The position numbers were made by a program, and so were the translations under genes. 42,238 nt of DNA, from assembly GCF_006636215.1 (NCBI RefSeq), contig NZ_VIFM01000077.1, forward strand, positions 1 through 42,238, read 5' to 3'. Source of the stretch: Myxococcus llanfairpwllgwyngyllgogerychwyrndrobwllllantysiliogogogochensis (GTDB lineage: Bacteria > Myxococcota > Myxococcia > Myxococcales > Myxococcaceae). A model generated the notes under the pieces. That model was not told the origin of the DNA. It ran no database searches and saw nothing but the letters and a program-made list of their open reading frames with translations. Below, one piece after another: positions 9,051-18,365 of the stretch (position 1 is its first letter; the number at the start of each line of letters is the position of its first letter).

Positions 9051-9200
9051 GTGACTCTCCAGGTAGGGCACGGCCAGGCGGGCCAGGGCGGCTCGCGAAT
9101 GACGTGCGGGTTTCGTGGGATTCGTGGTCCCCTTTTCGGGCGACCATGGGAGAAGAGTACCTGTGGGGTCTGACATGGTTGGCCGGGTTCCAGGCATCCG

Positions 9201-9235
9201 TCCGGGGCCCGGAAACAGGCGTTTGGGGCCCCGGA
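9201..9235. promoter_or_regulatory. Perfect GC-rich hairpin upstream of asnS
   Basis: TCCGGGGCCC (9201-9210) and GGGCCCCGGA (9226-9235) form a perfect 10-bp stem. Inside it AAAC (9213-9216) pairs with GTTT (9221-9224) around an AGGC tetraloop. It lies about 75 bases before the asnS start, in the divergent region shared with the coiled-coil gene. It may be a leader structure, a transcription block or an operator. The rest of 9051-9310 shows no other clear element apart from the asnS ribosome binding site. Confidence 0.5.
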
Positions 9236-9310
9236 AAGCCACACCGGGCTTGTCCTTCGGGCCGGCGCGCGGCTAACTCGCCCCCCGAATCCGCTCAAGG
9301 GAGAGCGTCA

Positions 9311-10711
<1,401 letters not shown>

Positions 10712-10739
10712 TCGGGGCGGTCCACCGGCGGGGAGGACG

Positions 10740-12467
10740 TCAGGGCAGTTGGGACTGGAGCGCGGGCCAGCGGGTGCGAACCCACTGGCGCACGTACTCC
10801 AGCTCCTCCTCGTAGGTGAGGAAGTCCGTGCGCTGGTACCAGGCGGGGAAGTTGCCCTCGCCCACGGTGCCGGGCGCGCCCAGGGCGCGGTACTCCAACT
10901 GCCACCGCGCCCAGTCTCGCCTCGCGACGGCGGACGTCTCCTTCTCGTAGCCGTCGATGAGCGCGAGCACGTTCTCCAGCTTCAGCTCGTTGCGCAGCAG
11001 CGTCCGGTAGCGCTCGCGCATGGGCCCCGCGAAGGTGGGGTCCGCGAGCAGCCGCGCGAAGATGCGGTTGTTCCCGGTGAAGGTGTTGCGCGTCGTCGGC
11101 GAGGTGCGCGTGGTGTCGAAGTTCTGGCCGAAGCTCGCATCGAGGTCCCAGGGGATGAAGCGCCAGGGGCCCTGCGTCTTCGGGTCATACGCGTGATAGG
11201 CGTTCTTCGAGTGGGAGTCCGTCCCGAGGATGAGGGAGTTGAAGATCCACCAGTCCTCGTAGTCCTTCAGGCGGGTGCGCTGCGGGAAGCTTGCGCGGAA
11301 CGTGGCGTCGTCGGAGTCCGCCACGAAGGTGATGAAGGCCTCCAGGGTGTCCCAGGCGTGGGGCTGGCCCATCTCCGGCTCGCCGACCTTCTTCTCGAAG
11401 CCCTCGCGCAGTGACGCCTTGGGCTCGCCGTTCTTGCGGATGCGGGAGAAGTTGGCGTCGTTCTCCACGGCCTTGAACAGGTCCGAGTCCTTGTCCATGC
11501 CGTGCTCCGCCATCAGCCGCTTGTGGGGCAGGTCCGCCGCCGTATAGAGGCCGAGGAAGCGGTTGTTGGCATAGAGCACCGCGCTGAAGGTGCGCACGCG
11601 GATGTGCTCGGGTGACATGCGGCTCCACAGGTCGAACGCGAGCCGCGTGCGCACGTAGGAGTTGTCATTGAACGTGGTGACGAGCGCCACGCGCTTCTTC
11701 TTGAGGAAGCCGTCGCCGTGGACGGGCTCGTTGAAGAGGTCCTCGTCCGGGAACTCCAGCGTGAAGCTGCGCTTGGGGAAGGCCCCGGACGTGGCGCCCC
11801 GGTACTTGGCTTCGATGTTGTAGGTGCGGCCCCGGTAGATGAGCTGCGCGGGCTTGTCGCTGCCGGAGGTGAGGGGCGGCGTGTAGATGAGGTGGAAGAC
11901 GGGCAGCCCGTACTCTTCCGTGTACTTCGTCGGGTCGACGATTTTGATGTTGCCGGGGCCTCCGTCGTTCTCCGCCACGCCGACCTTGAGGGTGCCCGTT
12001 TCATTGCTCGTGTGCTCGCGCAGGACGAGGTTCCACACGGCGGCCTGGTCCCTGCCGGGCGTCCAGCGCAGGGTGGCGGTGGCCTCGTCGAAGGTGGCGC
12101 CGGGCGGGAGGTTGTCCACGCCGAAGCGCAGCCCCGTCGTGGTGCTCCCGGTGGCGCACGTCACGGTGGCCGTGACGAGCTGCCCTTCCGTCAGCCAGCG
12201 CGTCTCGCCAGCGGTGGGGGCGCAGACAATGGGCGCGGGGCCCGCATCGGGAGGACCCGCGTCCGGAAGGGGGCTCCCCGCATCGGGCACGCCCGCGTCC
12301 GGAAGCTCCTGGGGATTCGTGGGGGGCGGGTCGGGGATGGTCCCCGAAGGTCCCGTCGGCTCGTCCGGAGGTTCACCTCCAGGGCCGGCGGAGGTGCCAC
12401 CCCCACAGGCCACCGTCAGACAAACGACACACGCCAGCACGCCTCGCGACAAGCTTCTTCCGGCCAC
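10740..12467 (-). CDS. CotH kinase-family lipoprotein
   Basis: A 575-residue protein. GTG 12467 is chosen because GGGGAG lies seven bases upstream and it gives a compact lipoprotein signal ending LTVAC; ATG 12497 would add ten residues. A Pro/Asp/Ala/Gly linker (repeats of PDAG) follows, then a short Ig-like segment with FGVDNLPPGATFDEATATL. The CotH kinase domain then runs from about residue 190, with RGATSGAFPKRSFTLEF, LYTAADLPHKRLMAE and the metal-binding FIPWDLDASFG motif. CotH proteins are secretory-pathway kinases first known for phosphorylating Bacillus spore coat proteins. Myxobacteria also form spores, so a role in envelope or spore-coat phosphorylation is plausible but inferred. The domain looks complete. 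Confidence 0.88.
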   Translation of the reverse strand: MAGRSLSRGVLACVVCLTVACGGGTSAGPGGEPPDEPTGPSGTIPDPPPTNPQELPDAGVPDAGSPLPDAGPPDAGPAPIVCAPTAGETRWLTEGQLVTATVTCATGSTTTGLRFGVDNLPPGATFDEATATLRWTPGRDQAAVWNLVLREHTSNETGTLKVGVAENDGGPGNIKIVDPTKYTEEYGLPVFHLIYTPPLTSGSDKPAQLIYRGRTYNIEAKYRGATSGAFPKRSFTLEFPDEDLFNEPVHGDGFLKKKRVALVTTFNDNSYVRTRLAFDLWSRMSPEHIRVRTFSAVLYANNRFLGLYTAADLPHKRLMAEHGMDKDSDLFKAVENDANFSRIRKNGEPKASLREGFEKKVGEPEMGQPHAWDTLEAFITFVADSDDATFRASFPQRTRLKDYEDWWIFNSLILGTDSHSKNAYHAYDPKTQGPWRFIPWDLDASFGQNFDTTRTSPTTRNTFTGNNRIFARLLADPTFAGPMRERYRTLLRNELKLENVLALIDGYEKETSAVARRDWARWQLEYRALGAPGTVGEGNFPAWYQRTDFLTYEEELEYVRQWVRTRWPALQSQLP

Positions 12468-12583
12468 TGTGTAGCTCCCCCGTGTCCACCCACCCATGTC
12501 GGAGCGGAAGAGATAGGCATCCGGAGAAGCGCTGACAGGCCCCCGCCCCCGCACCGGTGTTGGCTCATGGACGCAAGGGGTGA

Positions 12584-13291
12584 CTACCCTGCCCGGAGGC
12601 GCACGGAGTCCTCCGCGTGTTTTTCCAGCGCCGCGGCAATCTGGGGCGCCGTCCACAGCGGATCCAGACAGGGGCAGAAGTAGCCAGGGCCCGCCTTCTC
12701 ACGCACGGCCCACTCGAAGAAGCCGCGAGCCGTCGGGTGCAGCTCTTCCGGAAGGAAGAGCGCCGCCACGTCGTACTCGGTGAAGCGCAAGAGGCCCGGT
12801 ACGCGCCACTCCCGCTCCCAGTCGAAGCGGTAGTTGTAGGGCGCGTTGTGCTTGTCGCCCTGGATGTCCACGAAGGGCGTCATGGCCCAGAGCGGGTGTG
12901 CTCGTGAGTCCGTCGCCGCCAGCGCCTGGTCCACCTGGTGCTTCAGGGAGAGGTGCGCGGGCGAGGCGTACTGGACGTACCAGACGGGGCCGCCGCCCTG
13001 GGAGAGGATGAAGCTCTTGCTGAAGCCGATGCCATACAGGCTGCGGCGCTGGACGAGCCTGCCGAGTTGGTCGAGCGGAATCTCGCTGAAGCAGACGGCT
13101 CGGTGCCGGTCCGCGACCTGGGGTTCCTTGCGCGCCAGCCCGAAGCCCTGGGCGCCCGGGATGAGCGTCCGCGTGCCCAGGATGTTCATCATGTTCTGGT
13201 AGGCGTCATGGAATGGCGGTCCGGGCTTCGTGAAATGCACCACGAAGTCAGACATGTCGCGCCACTGTGAGTTCGCCTGATAGCCCAGCAT
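12584..13291 (-). CDS. AbiGi-like (DUF2743) protein
   Basis: A 235-residue cytoplasmic protein from ATG 13291. The frame stays open further upstream to 13537, but with no good start nearby and unusual composition. Key segments are VVHFTK near the N-terminus, AVCFSEIPLDQLGRLVQRR, YGIGFSKSF, GGGPVWYVQY, then YNYRFDWEREWRVPG and VAALFLPEE. The order CF-x-(D/E)IPL, YGIGF-K, PVWYV, EWRV resembles the AbiGi family (PF10899), annotated as the antitoxin partner of an abortive-infection system; this is from memory, not a search. No toxin partner is adjacent: the neighbours are the CotH gene downstream and a divergent anchored repeat protein. It may be a lone defence or stress protein. Confidence 0.55.
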   Translation of the reverse strand: MLGYQANSQWRDMSDFVVHFTKPGPPFHDAYQNMMNILGTRTLIPGAQGFGLARKEPQVADRHRAVCFSEIPLDQLGRLVQRRSLYGIGFSKSFILSQGGGPVWYVQYASPAHLSLKHQVDQALAATDSRAHPLWAMTPFVDIQGDKHNAPYNYRFDWEREWRVPGLLRFTEYDVAALFLPEELHPTARGFFEWAVREKAGPGYFCPCLDPLWTAPQIAAALEKHAEDSVRLRAG

Positions 13292-13528
13292 CGTCCAATC
13301 CCCGGAGGCAATGTCCCGGAGCGAGGTGAGCGATGCAACCGGACTGCATTCGCGACCCCGCTGCCTGCCCGCCCTGCCGACGACGGGCCCGGTGCTCGGT
13401 GGGGTCAGGAGTCGACGCGAAGGGGCATCGCGAGCGCTGTCTCCGCTGGTCCGTCGGGGTGTTGGCCGGTGGGCGGCATCACAATCGTTGTCGAGCGGAG
13501 TGGGCCTTCCGCGCGGGGGGAGCGAGCG

Positions 13529-14446
13529 ATGCGCCACGATGGACGATTGTCACCAGTCGAGCTGATGCGGCGTCTGACCCTGTCACTCGAGCGAATCGCC
13601 GCCCATGGGCTCACGAGCGGCGCCATCCAGGGGGCCTCGGAGGGACTCCAGGCGGAGCTGCCAGGGCTCGACGGACAGCTTCGTCAGCTCATCCAAGACG
13701 CCGTGGCCCTGCTTGCTCGTGAGGTCGAGGTCGCGGCCGAGCGTCCTCGCGGTTCATGGTCTCGCTCGCTCGCGGAGAGCGCAGTGCAGGGGGTGGTGGC
13801 GGAGCTGCGGCGGTCGATGCCCGGGGCGGATGCGTTGTCCCATGACCTCCTGGAGCGGGTGAATGGATGGTTGGACCACTCGGCCAGGGCGGCGGACCAG
13901 CGTCAGCGGGAGCTTCGCCAGCCCGGTGCGCGGGCCCGGACGCTGGCGACGGGCGCGGTGCGAGGCGCGGTGCTGGAGCTGGAGCACGAGATGCCCGTGC
14001 TGGCGCCCATCGCCTCGGAGGTGGCGTCCCAGGCGGGGCGCGGGCTCGTCGAGGGACTGAGCACGGCCCTGGATGCGCGGACCGAGCGGCTCGACGAGGT
14101 GCTGGAGCAGGTGGGGCGGCGGTTCATCCACGCCGTGGTGGGGCAGCTGGAGCTGGAGCTGAAAGAGCACCGCGAGCGCTCCGACGTAGATGTGGGCGTC
14201 GTCGTCGCGACGATGGCCGAGCGCACGGCGACCGCGACGGTGCGGGGCGCCTCCGAGGAGCTGCGACGCCAGCTCCGTACGACGCGAGACGAGCTGGGGA
14301 ATCCTTCGCTGCGAAGCGCCAGCCGAGAGGTGACGCTGGGCGTGTTCTCCGCGTTGTCGGAGCGGCTGCGCATGCCCCTTGCCGTCGCGATGGGAGCGGG
14401 CGGCGCGCTCATGCTCACCGCGTTCACCCTCGCCAGGCGACGCTGA
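13529..14446 (+). CDS. C-terminally anchored helical repeat protein
   Basis: A 305-residue protein; ATG 13529 follows GGGGGGAG. It contains repeats about 65-130 residues apart with the core (G/S/T)A(I/V/T)(Q/R)G(A/V)xxEL, seen at SGAIQGASEGLQAELPG, ESAVQGVVAELRRSMPG, TGAVRGAVLELEHEMP and ATATVRGASEELRRQL. Between them are amphipathic helices. The last 25 residues are a single hydrophobic helix (LAVAMGAGGALMLTAFTL) followed by ARRR, so it is probably tail-anchored in the inner membrane with most of the chain in the cytoplasm. There is no signal peptide and I do not recognise a family. The repeats suggest an apolipoprotein-like or perforin-like amphipathic array lying on a membrane, which is speculation. 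Confidence 0.65.
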   Translation: MRHDGRLSPVELMRRLTLSLERIAAHGLTSGAIQGASEGLQAELPGLDGQLRQLIQDAVALLAREVEVAAERPRGSWSRSLAESAVQGVVAELRRSMPGADALSHDLLERVNGWLDHSARAADQRQRELRQPGARARTLATGAVRGAVLELEHEMPVLAPIASEVASQAGRGLVEGLSTALDARTERLDEVLEQVGRRFIHAVVGQLELELKEHRERSDVDVGVVVATMAERTATATVRGASEELRRQLRTTRDELGNPSLRSASREVTLGVFSALSERLRMPLAVAMGAGGALMLTAFTLARRR

Positions 14447-14565
14447 GCGGCGCGTGGCCCGGTGCTTCGACGGAAAAAGCCCGAGGCCGACGAACTGCAG
14501 CGCGAGGTGGGGGAATGCGGATAGGCTGACCGGACGACACGAGGTCCTCCGGGGTGGGCTCGCGC

Positions 14566-17500
14566 ATGAGGCGATGGTTTGGAATCGGCGCGGGGCTGCT
14601 GCTCCTGACACTCTTCCTGGGGCGTCTGTTGCTTGGCGGGACGAGCGTGGATGGGCGCGACACCGGAAAGCCTTCCTCCTCTGGCCTCGGAACGGAGGGC
14701 CGGGGATTGTCATGGCGCGCGCTGCTCGCGGCGCCCGTCGAGGCGCCCCGAGGTGAGTTGAGGGTGCGTGGCGTCGTGCTCGGACCCGATGGGCCTGTCG
14801 AGGGCGCGGTCGTGGTGGCCACCGAAGCAAAGCCAGACATGCCGTTGCTCAAACAGCCTTGCGACTGTGGCGAGCCCTGTGAGCTGCTGTTGCTGAGCAC
14901 CCTGTGCCGGACGGAGGGGCTGCTGGACTGGTTGGAATCCGGCGCGGGAGAGACGCCTCCCCTGGCGCGCACCACGACGGACGCGGAGGGGCACTTCACG
15001 CTCGCGGGCCTGGAAGCGGGACGGTACGCGGTGTGGGCCGAGGGGCCGCGAGGCGTGGGGTTGAGCGAGGACGTCGCCGCGGGCGGCGAGGAGGTCGAAG
15101 TGCGGTTGGGCGGCGAGCCTCCGCTGTCGGGCCAGGTGCGGGACGAGTTCGCGCAGCCGGTGGAGGGCGTCCGCGTCACCGCCATCCTCGTGGCACACAA
15201 CCGTGCCTTCGAGGTGTCCACGACGTTGGATGGGCGCTTCCAGTTCGCGTCGTTGCCCTTCGGGGACTACAACGTCCTCTTCTCCAAGGAGGGGCTGCTC
15301 CCGCAGCGCGTGCAGCTCCGGGGAACCGGCATGCAGCGGCTGGACGTGATGATGCCCCGCGCACGTCGGCTCTCGGGGCGTGTCGTCATGGGAGACGTGC
15401 CCATCCCTGGCGCGCGTGTGAGGTGCGGGAACCCATACTGGACGCGCGACGTCGTCACCGACGACCAGGGGCGCTTCACCTTCGAGGCACTGCGGCCTGA
15501 CCAATATTCGTTCTCCGCCACGCACGGCGAAGCGGTGGCCGAGGAGCGCGTCGGCCTGGCGCCTGGGGGCGACTATCCCGAGGTCGTGCTGGCGCTCGGC
15601 AATGCCCTGCTCCTTCCCGGCGAGGTGCGCGACTCCAGGGGCGCGCCCATCGTCGGGGCGAGCATCTCCGCCTGGTTGATGGGGACGCCCGCCGTTCCCC
15701 TGGAAAAGCGTGGGACCACGGACGCTCGCGGGGCCTTCACGTTGGGGCCGCTGCTACACGGCATCTACGCCGTCAATGTCGAGGCACCGGGCTTCCTCGA
15801 CCATAACGGCGAGGTGCGGCTGGGAGCGGACACCGTGCCGTTCGCCATCGTGTTGCGCGACGCGGTCACGGTGGAGGGAACGGTGGTGGATGCCGAAGGC
15901 CATCCCCTGGCGGGAGCAAGCCTCGCCTTGAGGTCCGCGCGCGACCTGAGTGGCCCGTTCGATGCGTCGGTCATGGCGCGGGATGACCTCGAGTTGGAGA
16001 GCACCACGAAGACCGAGGAGGACGGCTCGTTCCTGCTCTCTTCCGCCGAGGCGGGGGAGCATGGACTGGTCGTCACCCATGACGCGCATCGGCCGACGTG
16101 GCTTCCGGTGACGTCACCTCGGAAGGGGCTCCGGGTGGTGCTCACGCCGGGCGCCACGGTGAGCGGCGAGGTGCTGAGCGAGACGGGCGCTCCGGTGCGC
16201 TCCGCCCAGGTGGACGTGGTGCCGGTGGTGTCGGAGGTGGCGGGCGCTCACGACAAGAGGGCGTTCACGGATGCGAGGGGCCGCTTCGCGCTCCAGGGCA
16301 TCGAGGAGGGGCGGCACCACCTGGTGGTCACCCAGAAGGAGTCGGAGACGCTGCGCCAGTTGACCACGCCAATCGAGGTGCGGGGGCTTCAGCCCGTGAA
16401 TGCGCGCCTCCAGTTCCTCGCGGGACTGTCCCTCTCGGGTGTCGTCGAGGACGGGGATGGCCGTCCCGTCGATGGAGCCCAGGTGCGTGCGCAGCCGGCG
16501 GGGAAGGCCGTGGTGGTGCGACCTCAAAGCGACGGCTCCAGCCGCATCCTGTCGCACCCGGGACCGTCGACGGGCAAGACCGACGAAGGAGGGCGCTTCA
16601 CGCTGAGCCACCTCGTTCCGGGCGCGTACTCGCTCACGGTGCGAGGCAGTGGCTATTCACTGGATGCGACCCGGACGCAGGGGGCCTCGACGACCAGGGG
16701 CCAGACCTCCGTGCCCGTCGAGGCGGGCGACGCCGAGGTGCGCCTGGTGATGCGCCGGGACGTGGGCATCCGGGGGCGGTTGGTTCGTGAGGATGGCACT
16801 CCCGTCACCCGGTTCCAGTTGTGGGACGGCACCGTCACGAACGCTCGGGGCGAGTTCTTTCGGGGTCCCCTCACCGGGGGGAAGCTGACGCTCCACTTCT
16901 CCGCCCCCGGCTTCGCGAAGCTGTCGCTCACGGTGGAGGTCGTGGAGGGACAGTCCCTGGACCTGGGAGCGGTGGTCCTCCACCAGGGGCGGCCGCTGCG
17001 GGGGCGCGTGACAGACGCGGCGACGGGAAGGCCCGTGGCGGGAGCGCTGGTGGACGTGGGCGACGTCCCCGAGGATGCCGAGGGCTGGGAGCGCCAGGCT
17101 CGGCCCAACGAGGAGGCGGGGGCGGCGAGGACGCGGCAGGACGGCACCTTCACCTTGCCGCATGTCATGGAGCGACCGTATGCGCTCGTCGTGACGCACG
17201 CTTCGTATTCGCAGAAGCGACTGTTGCTCGGCGCGGGACAGGACGAAGTCGCCGTGGCGCTCGATGCGGGGGCCACGCTGCGCGGCACCGTGAGCGGCTT
17301 GAAGACAGGCGATGCCACGGTGGTCCTCTCGGGCGCGGCGAGTGGCTTCCGGAGGGAGGTGCGGGTCGTCGCCGGTCGCTTCGAGCAAGGAAGTGTCCCT
17401 CCCGGCACCTATCTCGTGGCTGTCCAGCCCCATGTCCACGAAGAGGAGGAGCCCGCGTCGCGCCCCGTGTTCATGGCGCGGCACGTCCAGGTCCCCGCTA

Positions 17501-17874
17501 CCGGCACGGTGACGGTGGACTTCGAGGCGCGTCGGGACGGGGTGACGCTCCACCTGCGGGTCGAGGGGGCCTGCGAGGACTCCGTGGCCATCCTCGTGCC
17601 AGGGTCGGTGCCCGCTCCGAGCACTCCGGGGGAATTGGTGCTTCTTCAGTCCATGTACTCGCGGGAGCCGGCGAGGGAGGGCGGTGGCTGGACGTTCCGC
17701 TCGCAGCCGGAGGGGGCCTATACGGCCTTCGTCTTTCGAAAGGACGCGCAGCATCCCTTCAGTGTCGTGCGCGAGGAGTTGACGCTGCCGGGGACAGGAG
17801 AGGTGACGCTCGAATTGCCGCCCTCATGGACGCTGCTGCCGGAGAAGCTGCTGATGAAGATGGAGTGGAACTGA
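14566..17874 (+). CDS. Carboxypeptidase-regulatory-repeat membrane protein
   Basis: A 1102-residue protein from ATG 14566, preceded by GGGGTGGG. It has a single N-terminal membrane anchor (RRWFGIGAGLLLLTLFLGRLLLGG) and then nine or ten carboxypeptidase-regulatory-like (transthyretin-fold) domains. Each follows the scheme GxVxxxxGxPVxGAxV, then TDxxGxFxLxxLxxGxYxLxVxxxG. The first domain carries an inserted Cys cluster (CDCGEPC, then C 11 residues later). The last about 150 residues deviate from the repeat. Such proteins are extracytoplasmic, rigid rods or adhesin-like scaffolds in myxobacteria; there is no peptidase active site. It precedes a TonB-C-like gene by 51 bases, so co-transcription is possible. 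Confidence 0.8.
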   Translation: MRRWFGIGAGLLLLTLFLGRLLLGGTSVDGRDTGKPSSSGLGTEGRGLSWRALLAAPVEAPRGELRVRGVVLGPDGPVEGAVVVATEAKPDMPLLKQPCDCGEPCELLLLSTLCRTEGLLDWLESGAGETPPLARTTTDAEGHFTLAGLEAGRYAVWAEGPRGVGLSEDVAAGGEEVEVRLGGEPPLSGQVRDEFAQPVEGVRVTAILVAHNRAFEVSTTLDGRFQFASLPFGDYNVLFSKEGLLPQRVQLRGTGMQRLDVMMPRARRLSGRVVMGDVPIPGARVRCGNPYWTRDVVTDDQGRFTFEALRPDQYSFSATHGEAVAEERVGLAPGGDYPEVVLALGNALLLPGEVRDSRGAPIVGASISAWLMGTPAVPLEKRGTTDARGAFTLGPLLHGIYAVNVEAPGFLDHNGEVRLGADTVPFAIVLRDAVTVEGTVVDAEGHPLAGASLALRSARDLSGPFDASVMARDDLELESTTKTEEDGSFLLSSAEAGEHGLVVTHDAHRPTWLPVTSPRKGLRVVLTPGATVSGEVLSETGAPVRSAQVDVVPVVSEVAGAHDKRAFTDARGRFALQGIEEGRHHLVVTQKESETLRQLTTPIEVRGLQPVNARLQFLAGLSLSGVVEDGDGRPVDGAQVRAQPAGKAVVVRPQSDGSSRILSHPGPSTGKTDEGGRFTLSHLVPGAYSLTVRGSGYSLDATRTQGASTTRGQTSVPVEAGDAEVRLVMRRDVGIRGRLVREDGTPVTRFQLWDGTVTNARGEFFRGPLTGGKLTLHFSAPGFAKLSLTVEVVEGQSLDLGAVVLHQGRPLRGRVTDAATGRPVAGALVDVGDVPEDAEGWERQARPNEEAGAARTRQDGTFTLPHVMERPYALVVTHASYSQKRLLLGAGQDEVAVALDAGATLRGTVSGLKTGDATVVLSGAASGFRREVRVVAGRFEQGSVPPGTYLVAVQPHVHEEEEPASRPVFMARHVQVPATGTVTVDFEARRDGVTLHLRVEGACEDSVAILVPGSVPAPSTPGELVLLQSMYSREPAREGGGWTFRSQPEGAYTAFVFRKDAQHPFSVVREELTLPGTGEVTLELPPSWTLLPEKLLMKMEWN

Positions 17875-17925
17875 CGGCGTGAGGCCCCTTCGCGGCGCGG
17901 TCCGTGGCGACTACCATTGCGCGCC

Positions 17926-18330
17926 ATGCTCCGCCTCCGTCCGCTGTCTGTCGTGGCCCTGCTCACGCTGGTCGTCGCGCCGCTGGCGCTCGCCGCCGGT
18001 GGGACCCCCCAGCTCCAGGCCTTCTTCCAGCCCGAGCTGACGAGCGCCGCGTATCAGCAGCGCGCCTACTCCCAGGTCGCCGGCAAGTGGAAGCAGCCCG
18101 CGCGCAAGGGGCTGCCCGCCGTGGGACGCAGGACGGTGGTCCAGGCGGTGATTGGCCGGGATGGCAAGCTCGTCACCGCGGTCGTCTCCCAGGAGTCGGG
18201 CTCCAAGGTCTGGGATGCCGCCGCGCTGTCCGCCGTGCAGAAGGCCGCGCCGTTCGCGCCGCTGCCCAAGGACTACGCCCTGGCCACGCTCGACGCGCAC
18301 TTTCATGTCGCGTGGGTCGCCGCACCTTGA
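17926..18330 (+). CDS. Small secreted TonB C-terminal-domain protein
   Basis: A 134-residue protein. ATG 17926 is preferred over TTG 17917; no strong ribosome binding site is visible. A signal peptide ends at LALAAGG. Residues about 65-130 fit the TonB C-terminal fold: RTVVQAVIGRDGKLVTAVVSQ, then SGSKVWDAAALSAVQKAAPFAPLP and a final strand HFHVAWVAAP. It lacks the membrane anchor plus Pro-rich spacer of a classical TonB, so it is probably a periplasmic or envelope protein that uses the fold for binding rather than for energy transduction. It lies 35 bases before the next gene in the same direction. Confidence 0.7.
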   Translation: MLRLRPLSVVALLTLVVAPLALAAGGTPQLQAFFQPELTSAAYQQRAYSQVAGKWKQPARKGLPAVGRRTVVQAVIGRDGKLVTAVVSQESGSKVWDAAALSAVQKAAPFAPLPKDYALATLDAHFHVAWVAAP

Positions 18331-18365
18331 ACACCTCGCAGCGCTCGTTCGTCTCGGTGCCACCG

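Noticed and set aside
8032..9054. 340-codon Ser/Ala-rich plus-strand frame
   Set aside because: Antisense shadow of the coiled-coil gene; the latter has a ribosome binding site and sensible composition.
17904..18365. Upstream extension of the 1307-residue protein
   Set aside because: It overlaps the TonB-C gene in another frame, and a clear signal peptide begins at ATG 18366.
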